Shown piece by piece: positions 27,901 to 42,900 of a DNA stretch of 64,000 bases. The stretch is taken from the NCBI GenBank assembly GCA_017590115.1, contig JAGGNK010012003.1, positions 376,345 to 440,344 of the forward strand, read 5' to 3'. A model generated the notes under the pieces. That model was not told the DNA's origin and ran no database searches. It saw only the letters and a list, made by a program, of their open reading frames with translations. Position 1 is the stretch's first letter; each line of letters begins with the position of its first letter. This DNA comes from Montifringilla adamsi. Its lineage: Eukaryota > Chordata > Aves > Passeriformes > Passeridae. Made by a program: the position numbers and the translations under genes.

Positions 27901-30900
27901 TAAACTATTTTACATAATCCATTCATAAGATAGAGCTCATAAATAATAGTAGGAAAACAAAATGTCAAGCCAAACTGATTTTAAAAAATGCTTGAAAGCT
28001 GCCTTACAAATGAGTGGCACAATAGCAGCTCAGCACTGAATGGTGATTTACTCTCTGCTTTGTAAATCAATTTATTTATCAATAGCTGAAGTTCAAAGAT
28101 TATGCAAAACTAACAAAGTCAAGGATATGTGACTAGGAGGAATGTGTTGCACTGCTGCCTATATGGATTCAACAAAGGAATTTAAGGCTTTGTCTCCCTG
28201 ATAACTGCAGAACAACTCTCTGTCTAAAGCCACAGCTTCCCTCTGGCCATGGGAGCAGATTTCCAGCTCCACTTTCTGTGCCTCCCCTTCACCAGCTCTG
28301 GGGACTTCAGTTCAATGGTCCTGACCAAGGAGGTCACAGTTTTCTGCTGCCTTTTGCCTCTGCTAACTGCTGTAGTATGTGAGCAGCCTGTGGCTCAGCC
28401 ACAGCTCAGCTCTAACCCTGGAGAACTCAGGGATGTTTCAGAAGAGATGAAGACTCTGGGTCTGGCCCCTGAGTTCTCCTGCACAGCATCCTAGTGTTAC
28501 AAAGAGGAGCCTTTGCACTGTCAGTTCGTTTTCTCCTCAGAATCTCCATGGAAGGGAATTTTCCCTCTTTGGATGTTCCATTAGAAACTGCTGATGCAGA
28601 ATCCATCAAATGCATTAAAAGTCCATTAAGTCTGTAAGGCTGCTGTTTGTTTTCCTGTGCTGGCTGAAGAATTTGGAAGGCCACAAGCTGTACGTTGCCT
28701 GTGGCAGATTATCCTGTGCTGGCTGGCTGTGTGCTCTGGCTGCAATATCCTGTGTGCAACAGGGATGTGTGGCTTCAAGAAATGAGAGGATACAAGGCCC
28801 TTTCAATCTGCCTGTGCCTTTGAACTGTGTCACACATAAATGACAGCAGTGGGAGACACAGCAAATGATGCCCAAGAAGTTTGGCCCAAAATAACCTCAT
28901 AATTTTGCATCAAATAATTCTGTCTGAGATATTTGCTCTTTAGTCAGTTCTGAAGTGCACATTCCCCCCTAATAACTGCAGTAACAGGTGACACTTTGCT
29001 CAAATTATAGCTAGATCTTCATTAAAGAAAGCTGAAGATGATGGTACTGAAAAATTCACCCAGAATAAACGTCCTGGAGCATTTAACAAACTTGTATTCA
29101 TTCATAAATTCTAACTTACATGCAAAGGATAATTTCAGGTAACACTATGAAATAGTTATTTCTAAGATAAAACAAGGCACAACAATTCTGTGCAGCCCAG
29201 GATGATCAGGGGATTCAGGCAGGGCAGGCTGACTGGGACACTGGATTAATCTTTGCAAACTGATGTCGAGCCAAGTGGGGAGTTCCAGCCAAAGCTTCTT
29301 CCAACAAGTGACGTGCAGTGATTTTGATGAATCCTCACGACACCCTGTTGAGAACTGGGGATGTTGTATAAACATGCAGCATCTTGGAATCTTGCAGAGA
29401 GCAGGGATACACCTGGTACAGCACAGAGGTCAGAGCTGAGTGTGTGAGATGCTTGTCTGGTTTGTTGCAGCCTCCTGGGAAATATGTTTGGGTTTGGTTA
29501 ACTTGACTTTTAAATGCAGGCATCCTATGGAAGGAAACTTCCCTGAATGACAAGTCTGATGTAGTTAAACAAAACCATTTTTGAAATGCAGAACTCCAAA
29601 CGTGATTAAAATGCAGGTTTTCCAATGTATATTTCATCAAGGCTAACCATGAACAATCCTTTTTAAGTATTTCCTTTGATGGCTGGCTGTTTATTTGGAT
29701 TCAGTGAATGCAGGTTTGGTGAAAGAGGGTGTCAAACAGGTCAAGAGGCGAGACGGACACTGTGCCCTGGAAATTCAAGCCTTTATTATCTGGTCTCCAC
29801 GGGATTTCCTTTCCTACATGGAAAAATGTGTGGTAATGCCATAGCAACAACAAAGGAACAAACATAGCAGGACATGTCTCTGCTGTTTAAGGCTTAGTAG
29901 ACTGGATTTTGTAAATGACTGCATTTCCAGAACTGTTATTTTGCTTAGAATAATATAAACAATGAGGAGCTGAACTAAAGGCACAAGAAATAAGCATGAA
30001 CAGCTTTCCATCTTCTCCTTGAGGATTTTGTCTGTAAGGCAAAAGGAGCCTTATAAATATTAAGGACGAGTTGAAAAATCCTCATTTTAATTTCAAACTG
30101 ATTCCTCTTCCTCATCTCATACCACACTTAGAAAGGAATCATCCTTAAGCCCCACGATAAACTCCTCACCCTGTGTGGGTAAGCACAGATGCAGAATACT
30201 GCACGTATTCTCTGCCAGCCAGTTCCCACAGACAAAATCTGCTGCCTGCTTGTTAGGCAGAGAGGCTTTGCTGAAGGATTCAGGGGTTAAATGGCCCTTG
30301 GGGAGCTGGGATGTCTGTGGAGATTCACAAGATCGGAAGAGAGAGTGGCACTTGAAGGCTGGGCAGCGCCTGCTGTGGAGGTGCTGCTCCCAGATGGTGC
30401 TGCTGCCTTGTCCTGTGTGCCAGCAGGACACAGAGCAAGGCATAATCCACTTTTTTCCCTAAGGATTTGCTCTAGGATGCCACAGGAATGCATGGCTCAC
30501 CACCAGTTCTCTTAAAGCCACATCCAAACAGTAGATCAACATGATTTATCAAAATCAGTTTATAACCAAGACACTGATCTGTCAGTGAGCAGCCCCAGAG
30601 GAAAGTTTTTGCAGCCCTCCCAGACCCTTTAAGAGCCTTGACATGAAATGGAAGGCTTTCTGAGCTGCCTCCTGACCCTTCCTGTGACCTCCCTCTCACA
30701 AGCCATTATTCTCCACAGCAGAGCCCATCAGCACCTGTCATGGAAGGGATCTTGGCTAAGAACTCACAGTCTGGCTGCTGTATTTCAAACCAGCTCTTTA
30801 TCAGAGGAGACCAAAGTCATGCCAAGAAAAGGTCTAAGGAGGTGTGTGTGAGAAGGAAAATAATCCCTCCAGTTTTCAGGATCAATGGGTAACTATAACC

Positions 30901-33900
30901 ACCTTTCATGGTTACCTTGGTTTTGCTGGAGTAGATCTCAGCCTGGCTTGCAGTGCCTTCATTTGCAAATCTGCTTTCCATACCCATCACAGGCTCTAAA
31001 AAACTGCAGCTCTGACCTCAACCTCTGCCCATTTCCCTACTGTTATCCTGCCTCTGATTTCACTAGGAGTGTCTTTATAGAGAGGAGCCAAAGCTGGGCA
31101 GTATCCAGAGCCCATCAAAAAACCTCATGGGGAGAGGTCCCAACCTGCCTCAATAATGAACATGAGCACATGGCTCACAAACACTGACAGGGCTTCGTCC
31201 AAGAAGCTCCTTCATAAATAAGAGCTGCTCTAATGATATGAATTCTCTAATAGTTCAATACATGCTGAAATCATTTCAGTAGGCATAAAAAGACATATCA
31301 TGAGATTAACACTGAAACAGATTGGAAACATCTGGCTTTGGAAAGTGGATTGGTTAGACAGCAGCTTTTGCAGGGCTTTTCAGGGTTATTTTCCCCTTTG
31401 GATTAATCTGCTTGACTACAGAATAAGTATTTTTCTGACCTGCCAGCAGAGACAATATTAATAGTTTCTAATTCTTTAGTCAGCAGAACAGTAAGGTGAA
31501 TGCATGCTTGGGATTGGATAGAGGGGAGTCTTTATGATCCTCCATCATCCCTTTAAATTCTCCTTCTGTCACTTGCAACAAAACAGGCACTTTTGGTATG
31601 GAAAACACATGGCACACAAAGAAAAAGGAAAAATAAGCCTGCCACCTCTAAAGGCAGAACTGCACTCAGATTTATGGGGTTGTGGCTAAGGAACAGAATA
31701 ACAGCTGATATCTTTTATGGGTGATTGGGAAAAAGAAAATGTATTTCATATACCATTATGTACTATTACACAATGGTTAGTCATCTCAAAGAGGTATTAG
31801 ATGGACTTTTTTTTTCATTAGAATGCCATTAACAAATGAAATGGGTGGGAGGAGCCATTGGCTTGCTAGTGGCAAATGACCTGATCACAGGTGAGTAATA
31901 ATAATTGTGCATCAGCAATGATCAGTGCCAGCTTGACAGATAGCTCAGATCTGACCAGTAATATTTGGCATCAAACCTCATTTCTATGCACCCAGCTTCC
32001 TGCCTTCTATCTTTATCACCCAGTGCATTTTCTTTTCTGAGAGCAGGCTGATTGCTGCTAATCTTCCAGCCTGTAACCTAATGCTCTCTCTTTAAATGAA
32101 GTCCCCATATTGTTGATAAAGAGTCATTGTGTTCACTTATCTCCCTCCTCTCCAGAAGTGATAGTAGTAAATCTGACTTCTCAATTAACCTGTGCTGAAT
32201 TAGAATCTTTATGATCAAATTGGTTGATGTCAGTTTGGATTTTTTTCTTCTCTCTTTTTAAATCTGGACTGCTTGAAACTCAGTGGGAATTAGGATTTGT
32301 ATAAGTCACCAGAGCCTCTTTCTGTGTGTCAGATTGCTGTGGTGTACACAGATGAGAAGCCATTTTCCTGTCATTCTTACAAATTGCTTCTCTTCCTGAA
32401 ATTTTCGAAGGAGGAATGAACGTGGCATTGTGTTGCAGGGAAAGCAACAGAAATGGGATCATTTACACCATGGAAAAATAATGGATGTTTCACAGATGTA
32501 GCAAGGGAGAGCATGGCATAGATCTGTCTGTGAGACAGGAGCCAGACCCTCTACAAATTCATTACAATTATTATTTTAAATGTATTTTTCTGGGATGCCA
32601 CATTATACGTTGGCATGTGAGAATGAAGACATTCAAAACTCAGTATATTTATGTCAGCTGTATATTTTCCAGACCATTCTTTTCAGATTAAAGTAATCTG
32701 TGGCTCACATATGCCACATCCCATATGGGAATCTCATCAAAGGTTGGGGAAAAATTGAATGAGTCAAGAGAGGCAAGAATTTCCAACCAAGCCATGGGAA
32801 GAGGCTCGTGGGTTGCTGGGCTGGGAGCACATCCAGCCCTCCAGCCTTGACACAGCACCATCAGCCTGGGCTTTCCTTGCTCTGCTCCACAGAGCAGGGA
32901 TCTCTGCTGCAGGGACATCTTTCTGTCCTGCTTTAGAAACCTGGTGTTAGACACTGTCCTCCCTGAATGTCTTAAAGCAGGGCTTAACCTGGCTTCCTCA
33001 AATTCCTTGGCATTTGACATAGATAAACCAAGGTTAATTACAGAATGTTTAATTAGAGACTGTATCTAAGATCATCAAAACGTCTCCTACTTTAAAAAGC
33101 ACGCAAATCTCATTAAAATATGGATACCTAAGAAAAGATATTTAGTGGCTAAATGGAAGCCCTGTCATTACTGCTTCATTTCCTTGCTGCTGTTTGAGTT
33201 TTGACGGGAAGGGCACTGGCAAATGATCCCAGTCTGATTAATACAGTTCTGTTGAAGATTTCACCTATAATTATCCCCTGTAGGCACACAAGGACCTGGC
33301 CAGGTTTAAATCAGCATGCCTCAGATATCTCCTTTATTCACCACTTCAAATATTTTTCTTGTTCAAACAGGGATGTGTAGCTGTAGTTCTTCTAGACTGT
33401 GTTTATCTGGCACAAGGAAGCCTGCACTGACACACAGAGAGATTGGTACAAATGACATTTTTAATCTCTGCACTAGAGATTAAAGCACAAACCAAAACTA
33501 ATGCCATAAAATAAAAACTGGTACAATGCAAAAGTTGTGCCAGAGTACACACTTGCACTGACTCCCATGTGCAAGATGTGCTGTAAAACTCCAGCTCAGA
33601 AGTGCAGACTTTTCCTAAGAATACTCCTTTTGCCAAAGATTTCAACAAATGCTTTTTCTCTTTCCATCCAATATTTATGTTTTCCTTGTTAGATTCTGTT
33701 TAAATTCCCATTATTTCAGGACCATCTTGTAATATTTGTGCAGTATTTCAAAGCACCTCCCAGTTAAAAGACATTAAGGTAATCTATGTTACTATAAATA
33801 AGAGGCCTTTTTAAGGAAGTCCTTGAGTAATTTTGCTGTAATGACAGCAGGGCTCATTAAACAGCTGCATCTCCTGCCCAGATTGGGGACATTTGCAGCG

Positions 33901-36900
33901 CCTGCAGTTTGTGACATTCCCCAACGTGACCTCTGGGAGCACAGCTGGAGCAGAGCAGGGTTGTAAAAGGTAAATCGGGTTGCAAAAGGGGCAGAATGTC
34001 AAAGAGCACCCCGGCAGGGCTTGGGGATCTCCTTCCTTCACCAGCTCCTGCCCACCTGCTGGGCTCAGCAGGGTGGCATTGTCCTGGGCATGGCAGCCAC
34101 TGGCACAGCAGGGAAACCACACAGCTGGTTTGTCCAGAGTGTCCCAGCACCTTTCACAGCCACATTTAGCTCTGGGTTTCAGCTGTGCTGCTTTGGGGGG
34201 TTTATCTCACCTGGGTATCAGGAGCAGGGAGATAGACTTGCTTTGAAGGGCCCTTTCCTCCTCCTGCTGGGGATGCTCACAGCTGAGAGAACCCCACTGA
34301 GCACTTGTTCAAGCTGCTGAAAGTTCAACTCTTTATGCTACAGAAGCAAAACATTCCAGTGAATACATCCAGGCACACTAGGGTTTGATTAGAACTTTGT
34401 AATTTGCCACTGGACAATCTGGAGTGGGAGTTTCACGAGGTCCAAGGGGTTATATCCTCCATGAGTGGCTGAACACAGGTGAACTTTTATAAAATATTGT
34501 TCTGTCAGCCCTTCCCTGTGTGTGTACAGAATACCAAGCTTCCAGGCTGCTGAATTAAAGCTGTAAATTTGACCTGTCAAAGCCAAAATATGTTGGACCA
34601 GGCAGCAGGTACCTTTATGACATTTCCTTATTACAAGCACTGAGATGCAATTGTTCGTGGAGGGCATTAAATCAAATTGTGGAAGGAAGCTGTGACAGAG
34701 CCCCCCAGGCTCCTGCCTCACCACAGGCACTGCAAAGTACTCACAATTAACCTGCCTGGCTGGAGAGCGGCAGAGAGGAAATGCTTTCCTTTTGGATGGA
34801 TTTTGCTATCCCAAATGTAACTGTGTACTGTGCCACAGAGCAGTTGCAATTACGTTAATGAACTGAAGCCTGTGGAGCAGCTATTCCATCAGGCTTTCAG
34901 GACAGCATCTGCTGCATTGCCCCCTTGGCAGTGGTGCTCCACTGAGCTGCATCCTCCTAAAATGGCATCAGGCTTGAAGGAGCAACCATTTGTCCAGAGA
35001 CACAGGAGAAAGAATGGACTGATGGAATTAATGATGCTAGAAGGGTACTCCTGTGCAGAGCAGGTTATTTGGCTGTTGGTTGTATCTTACATGACCTACA
35101 ATAGATCAGCAGGTGCAGTGACTCTGACAGGAGCTCACCTGTCTGCACTGAGTGAAAAGTTTGGGGTGGGCACGTCCCTGGGGACAGCAGAGGGAAACCT
35201 GAGCTGCCAGACTCGTTCAGCCAGGCCATGGCCCCCCATCAGAGCAGTTTACTTGGGCTTTGTTGTTAATTGTTTCACTTATTGCTTCTTTGTAGTCCAT
35301 CAAATTTAATTCTGTCAGTGGATGCAGTAATTACACATTCCTGTTTTTATGAAGGGCTAATGGACCACCTAAGGCTTTGTGTAAATTAGTTAATGTTTCC
35401 TTCTGCAGTGCTGCTGCTTGTCCTGTGTTGTGCTGGCAGGTGCAAAATGTTCCTTGCAAAAGCATATGGAGAATCACTGAAGTACAGCAAATGCTGATGG
35501 GTTTTCCAAGGACAGGGTTAAAGGATCATGTTCTTTATGATATATATGAGCAGAGGGTTTATTTTATATTTCTTCTGTAGCCTGAAATGCCTTAAAATTG
35601 CTGCTGAGAAAGCAGATACCTCAGAGGAAAAATATTCTTGTAAGGGATGTGGAGGCAAAATAATAATTTCAGGAGGTGCTTAAGCCAAATGGGAATGGTG
35701 ACAGTGAGCAAACAGCCTGAAAGGAGCAGGGAACATTGTCTGGTTTGCATTGAAACACAAACTTGTGGAGCAAAGTTTTTAGGCTGGCTGCATAAAAATT
35801 AAGGATTCTGTAGGGAAAGATAAACTGGTGTTGTCAGATATTAATCTGCTAGTCACACTGCAAGAGCATTGTGGTTCTTTGTAGATATCTGGAGCTAAAA
35901 CCTGGCCTAATGAGGTCGGTGGCAACATTTCTGTTGACTCAGTACGTGCAGGATTTCATTCTAATTCTTTAACTGTTTTTATTTCCTGTAAATAATCCTG
36001 CCTAGAGCTGAGGAACATTTTTAAGTGAGGGTTTATTCCTCAGTGATTAACTACAATACATTAATAAATCAGTAGCCAAACTAAATAACTACTGTTTTTT
36101 GATTATATTACAGCATTCTCATTTATTTCTGGTCTTCCTCTTTCTCATGTTATGCGGAAAATAAGTCCAAAATCCACATTTTCTGGCAATTGTGAGATGC
36201 CCTTAAGAAGGGGAGCAGATACTCAGTTCTCCACCAAGCAATCCCTGCTCAGGCAGTGGTGGAGGCAGAAGCACAGCATTAGTTCAGCTTTGGTTCCCTT
36301 CCCTTTCTGCTGATCCCATGAAATTGAAAAAGCAAGAGGAAAAATATGAGAAGATCCCATCACATTTTCTCCAGTTTAAAGTACAAACTATCATGTTATG
36401 CAAAAGCCTGAGGTAAGCCTCAAAGCTGGATCTTTTACACGGCAATTTCCTTGAAGAGTTGTTGGATCACATTTTTCTAAGAGTTTCTTCTACACACGAG
36501 TATTTTATTGCATCTGTTTATCCCAGTAACCTGGAATTCATTTATCTGACAAAGATATTTCCATGAGTGAGCTTCCAAACACACAGAGGAAAAATATGAC
36601 ACATCTGCTTTTAGTTTGTCCTTTCTGTGGCTAATTTAAAAATGATCACCAAGGGAAATACGTGTCAGGCACAGAGGATTCACCTCATTACTAGCAAACT
36701 TCCAACTCAGAATAGAAAATAAAATCTGAAATAAAGATTGCAAATGCCACACTGCAAACTTCTAGATGGCAACAGCTGTGCCAAACCACTGAATTAATAT
36801 GGCTGTGATGGAGTGGAGGAAGGATTGCAATCAGTGGGCAGCTTCTTGGGGACTAAAAAAAAACAGGCAGGGATTTAGATCAGCTGGTGAAAAATCTTTT

Positions 36901-39900
36901 AAATCTTCCAGCTCGCTCCCAAGTATCTTGCAGAGTGATCAGATAGAGCAGCTGAGGCCTCATGTCCTCCCCTGAATAGGGTAACTGAGCAAGCAGCAGA
37001 AATGTCTTCATTTGGGAGCTCAATGCATTCAGAGTCCCTCCTGTGGGGCCTCCTTCTGCCTTTGTCAGACCAAACCCTAATGGAACTGGGACAAGAACAA
37101 GTGCTGAGACACGGAGTGTTATTTCTTAGAGGGAAAATGAGTTCAGTGAATGGAAACTTTTGGGCCTTGATGGCTGATGTGTGCACTTAGGGTTCATCAT
37201 TTGCCCTGCCTAGATGCACATCACTTCTGCCAGAACAAATGAGCATTTTCCTGATTAATCAGGAGCCCTGAGGGAGCTGCTCTTTCTGTACATACATTAT
37301 GATCATTAAGGAGCCTGACTGCCCTGTTCTTGTTGCAGGATGTGGGGAAATGCAAAGCAAATTGTGCAAACTATGCTCTGTTTATTGGACACATTTCTCT
37401 GTATCCCTTTCAGTAATGGTGTAATTCAGTATCCTGAGATGACAAATGATGTATTTAAGTTCTTTTTCCCATGCTGCCCCACACATGTTATTAACTCAAA
37501 CATTTAAATGCAGGAAGATGTAGATGCTGTGGGGTTTTTTGGCAGTGCTGAAGGAAGCCCCTGTCACAGGGGCGTTTCTCACTGCTGGGTGTGGGGTTGG
37601 CAGCCTCAGCCTGTAGCAAGGGGGGTCCCAGCTCTCAGCAGGGCACAGCTGAGCAGGCCTGGCTGCTGGAGCCACACAAACCCAGCTGCAGGGCTGGCAC
37701 TCCTCCCAGAGCATCCTCACACCCCACGGTTTGGACTGAGCAGCAGGACAGGGGACAGAGCCCTTTGCTCTGTTTGCAAGCACACCTTTCACTCTGCAAA
37801 CAAATTACTGCCTCAACCACATCTGACAGGCTGCAGAGCAATTGCTATGGGAGCAGTGCCTGAGTTTGGGAGGCAGGAGTGGCTGTGTCCACCTGACAGT
37901 CTAGGTCTCCTCCCACCCACACAGGTGTCTCACCATTGTTCTGTACTGGACACCTAATTAAACAGCAAATTAACATTAATTGCTACCCTTTCTACTGGCA
38001 CAACCATTCTGGTACTGCACAAAGCTCATGGAAGGTTTTCTACTAATGCTTTTCTCACATGAAAGAGAATTTTGCTGATATTGTCCTCTGCTGGATCTAC
38101 ACTAATTTCTTTTTTAAAGTTGAAAATATATGATGTATTGCTCATGAAAAATTAGAAAAACAAATCATCCTGCAGCCCAGTAGGTAACGTTTCAAATGCT
38201 GACTAAAGCCTATGTGAAAGGAAAGAGAAATATGCTTTTTTTTTTTTAAAGACCTGAGCTTAGAAATTGGCTTCACTTCTCTGACACCCTGGACTGGAGG
38301 GCACCATTTTTCTGGCACTCTCACAACTTAACAAGGTCATTTGCAGTCCCAGAAGAAACTCAAAATTCATAACTGGAGTTCCACTTGATTAAAAAAAAAA
38401 AAAAAAAAAAAAAAGGAAAAAATACTGATTTGCTGTTTCTTTGCATAAAAATATATTCAGGGAAATACTGGGATCTTATCGCTACAGTTGAAGTCTTAAG
38501 TACTTCATTTATTAGGAAAGTTCAATGTTTATTTAAGCATTTCAGCACCCCTTTAAAAAGAAAATCTAGAAAATAAATAAAGTTCAATGTCAAAAAATCC
38601 ACAGCAGAGCTATTCTTGTATTAATAAAACAATGGGAATAATACAGATGTCCTTGAGAGTAACTCTTTCTTACAGAGATAAGGTGGTGATTAATGGGAAA
38701 TTTGTTCTTGCCAGAGGTGGCTTTCAACAGTAAGTAAATAAATAGTATGATCCCATCCTTGCAGTCTACCTACCATAAATATTATTAATCTGGTAATAGG
38801 AAGCTGTAATACTGCTGGCCATTCAGAGGTTAGGATTCTGAAAACACCCTTGCCCCTAAGGTTATTTTGTGGATGATGTCATTTACTATAATGCCACAGG
38901 GAAAAAAAAATGGCATGGCAACCAATTCAATTCAGTTTTAAAATAATTTCCAGAATAGAATGCTTATTTCTGACAGTGTCACTGCACCTGGTCAAAATCA
39001 GCTAAAGAGCTTAGCCTCAAGGAATGGAACAGCCTTTATGAAGCTGGATTTTAAACCTGAGGGAGTGCTGGAGCAAATTAATGTTGGTTATGTCCAGTGG
39101 CACACGTGCTGCAGCAGCTGGGCTCCCCCTAAGCACTCAGTGGGAAGCAGGACATTGCCAAAAGGCACCACCCTCCTGCAGTTCTCCTTAGCCTGAAGTT
39201 ATTGCACAAGAGACAGAGGATTTCCAATGGAACCTTAACCAGAAATAGGAAAAAACCCCTCCTCCACACAGACATTCAATTTTCCTCATGGTTTATTTAT
39301 GAATTCTGGACTTCATGGGCCAAATTTATTAACTAAGTTATTTTGTCAAGAAATATAAATGATGATCATTTGTTAGCTGCACCTCTTGAATAACTGTATC
39401 AAAGTGTAATAAAATTATTGAGGGGATTTATTAACCTGATGAAGTAACTCATTAAATCCTTCAAAAGCACTAATGAAGGAGGAAGTGTGGGCCTTTTGGT
39501 ATAATTGGAGATGGGAAATTGTGCAGCTGGGCCAACCTGATAAGAAGGATCAGATATCCCAAAACACTTTCATTTAGCTGGTAATTTGGGGCACTTCTAT
39601 CACTACTCTGGATTTCAACATGATTTTTTTTATCTAGGTAGCTCTGCATCAGAACACAACTATATTTTTTATTGTTGTTTTACTACTTTCTTCTAGCAGC
39701 TTTGCACTGAATTAAGCTCCTGTGTGAGATGTGGCTGGGGTTCTCTAAGGCTGATCTGTCTGCTGTTAACTGAGGGTGGCTGGATCAGCACAACCAGCCC
39801 AGGACATTTTTGACCACAGGTTTTAAGAGGACATTATTCAAAGGTGCTGTGTAAGACCTGGCTAAGGAACACAGGGGTCACACAAGGCTGAAGTCAAAAC

Positions 39901-42900
39901 ATCAGATGTGCTGTGCTGATTCATTTGCACAAACAGCCATCAGTGACAGCAAACCCTGCTCAGGGTTGGATATTAAAGCTGGATATTAGAAAGAGGGTGG
40001 GAGAGAAAGGATGAGAGTGCCTTGTGCACCTGAGGATCAGTGCTGGGATCACCTGCTGCATTTCCAGGTAGCTTTCAGTGAAGTAGCAGTTGCTGTCCCA
40101 TTTTCCATCTGCAGAGAGCATCTGGTTCAAGGCAGAGCTGATTCCATTTATAATGTTTTTAAAACCACTGCACTGTTCCAGTGTGCAGCATTAAAGATTT
40201 TCCAAGCACTCAGGGAGCATCACTGCTGGAGGTGCTGCTCTAACCCACTCCAGCAGGACAGGGCTGCATGTGGCTACAGCTGTGTGGCACCTGGGCTGGG
40301 AGAGAGGAGCTCTGGAGCAGACAATTATTTCCAACATTACAGTGGTGTGGCTGATTTATGGTGGGCTGGAATCAGCAGCATGAAATGAGGGTTGTTACAG
40401 AACTGTTCTTTATGATCAGGTGGTGGCATGTGGGCTTCTGCTGACTGATGACATTCACAGGACTAGGACATCTGAGAAACAGAAAAGTCTGCTTTCAACC
40501 CCCTGTCAAGCAGTTTTTATGAGGAGATTTGAAAACATGCAATTTGTGTCTTCCTGGTAGTTCCTGTGCCCTGGGAAAACTGAAGCTGGTCTTTGTAGCT
40601 TAAATCAATTAGGAGAAGGATGTAGAATGTCTTTTTTGTTTTAGGCATGTATTTTTCATGGTTGCATTCCAGATAAAACACTGTTGTGTCAGGGATTCTA
40701 ATCACCTTTCAGCCATATATGTAAAATACATGTCTCTGAAAGAGGTAATGAATGTGATATCCCTGAGGCTTGGAGGCTGCTGGGATGTGAAGTGCAGCTG
40801 TAATGAAGAGAGACGTGGGCATTATTCTCAGACCTCCCACCACCACTGCCTTGGCTGCCAGTGTGCAAGATGAGGTAGAGAATGGGCAAAGTCAAAATAA
40901 ATTCACTGTACAACACTTTACAATAAGGTCACCTCTGGTGGAAGGCTGATATTTAATGGCCACCAGCTTCATTATAAATCTGTTTTCGTCAGTGTCTGCT
41001 CTGCTTAAATTGTGAGTCTTGGGAGAGGTGAAAAGATTGATTTAAAACAGACCTGTGGGCTGAGCAGGTGGGGAGGAGAAGGGAGCAAACGTGTCATGTG
41101 GAATCATGACATTTCAGGTGATCTACACTTCACTGCCTGTCTTTTGGACCTCAGCCCCTGCTCTAAATAGCTATTTAAGAACTTGGATTTGACAGGCAGA
41201 GCAGGAGCCAAGACCTGCTGCAGGCTGGGCAGCATGTCCCCTTCCCAGGTGAGCTGGCTCCAATGCAAAGACAATGCAAATGTGTCTGTTCCCTCACTCC
41301 CTGCAGCTGCACGTGGACCCAGGCTGACACTGCTTCTTTTGCTAGGGAATGCATCAGATGGTAGGTGGAAGCTGCTCTTGTTCTCAGCCAAAAGATCACA
41401 AGAAAAAGCATTAATTTAAATTTTCAGTCATCAGTTTCATTCCTTGCTCATGCTGAAGAACATAGCAGTTTTGGCAAGGATAGGTTAATTAAGAAGAGAA
41501 GCAAAGCGTTTGCCACCCTGATTTCTATTTGTAGAAATGTGCATTGCTTAGAAAATGTGTACCATGTTATGTTTACCTAAAATAGAACAACTGAAATATG
41601 CACTTTTTATTAGCACTTCTTGACTGTTGAATAAAATGTGACACAAAGATAAGGGAACACAGGCACATTGCAGGCATGATACATTCTGAACATGCTGCTC
41701 TCAGCTAAAGAATCCAACACTTAAATATGTCAATATTACATTATTAGTCTGTTTCTGTGTTTGCTGCTCTGAGAGAGATGAAGTGAGCACGACTTAAATA
41801 ATTTTAAAAAAAAGTAAATAGAAAATCTATGTAATTATTGAAGCAGTACAAAAGAGGAAAATCATAATGGTTTCCAATCTGACAGTCCCCATTTCTTAGC
41901 TCTCTGACTCTTGTAAAATTTCATGTAACACGCTGCTATTTTGAGAAACATTAGCTCTTGTCTCTCTTTTACAGTCTGCTAAAGAGGCTGTATTTCTCCT
42001 AACCTTGCAGATGACAAAATGCACTCCTTCACCATAGTCCACACAGTGCTAGATCATTTCAGGCTTTTTGAGTCAATGACACGCAGCTCTATAACTGTAT
42101 GATTAGCCCCATAGATTACCAGATTACAGCTATAAATCTTCACCATAGCTACCACTCACTTGGCAGAAATAGTCAAGTTTCATCATTTGTTCTCATGTAG
42201 AAAACATGCTGTGAAATGCAGACTCAAAGGTCACCAGGATGGCATTTCCTTTTGTGGCCCTTAATAAACTTGCAGCTAATGCAGTAATTACCAAGCCCAA
42301 TTACCTCTGTGATGGCTTCAGAGAATTTCTTTTCCAAAGTCTGGATAGTCAGATTCCACTCACTCCAGTTAATAAGATAGATTCAGCTATTCCTACAATT
42401 GTTAGACATTTCTGAAACAGGCTATTTGTAGAACGAGGGAGTTGTGCCAACAGAACCTGAGTGGGGTATTTCAGTGGCACTAAAAATATTTGTGTAAAAA
42501 AGGTGCATGGACACCCTTATTTCAGTGCTAGCTTTATTTAAAATAACATGTTCCTCCTCTACCTCAGCTAAATCCACATAAACTGAAATGGAAAGCATTG
42601 CCCAGCTTTTGATATACACATATTTCCCCATAATTTTGCATGTATGTACATACATAAAAATACAAGCTACTATATCTGATGCAGCTCCTTAGCTTGTGAG
42701 CTGGAGTCACAGACTCAGCATTTCCTTAAACACAGAGTTTGGAGACATTGTACAAACGAACCCATTCCCTTTGTTAGCTACAAAGGGGTTTGACAAGCTA
42801 CACAGCTCTTGTTATAACTACATTTATATTACAGCTGCTGAGTGCTAACTTGTGAGTTGCACCATTTAGAAAAGCCAGAAAAGGAACTGCTATAATCTAC

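Larger units (their letters stand above)
13501..31000. other. Middle part of the large LHFPL-family intron
   Basis: No gene, RNA gene or complete mobile element recognised. The sequence becomes progressively AT-richer. It includes homopolymer runs (T-rich at 15652-15683), an imperfect hairpin at 26803-26898, and AT-rich blocks with clustered TAATTA/ATTA cores at about 17450-17600 and 21920-22130. Confidence 0.55.

Noticed and set aside
28249..28494. 81-codon plus-strand frame with a hydrophobic stretch like a signal peptide
   Set aside because: No recognisable mature domain, no supporting splice sites checked out, and such stretches occur by chance in T-rich sequence.
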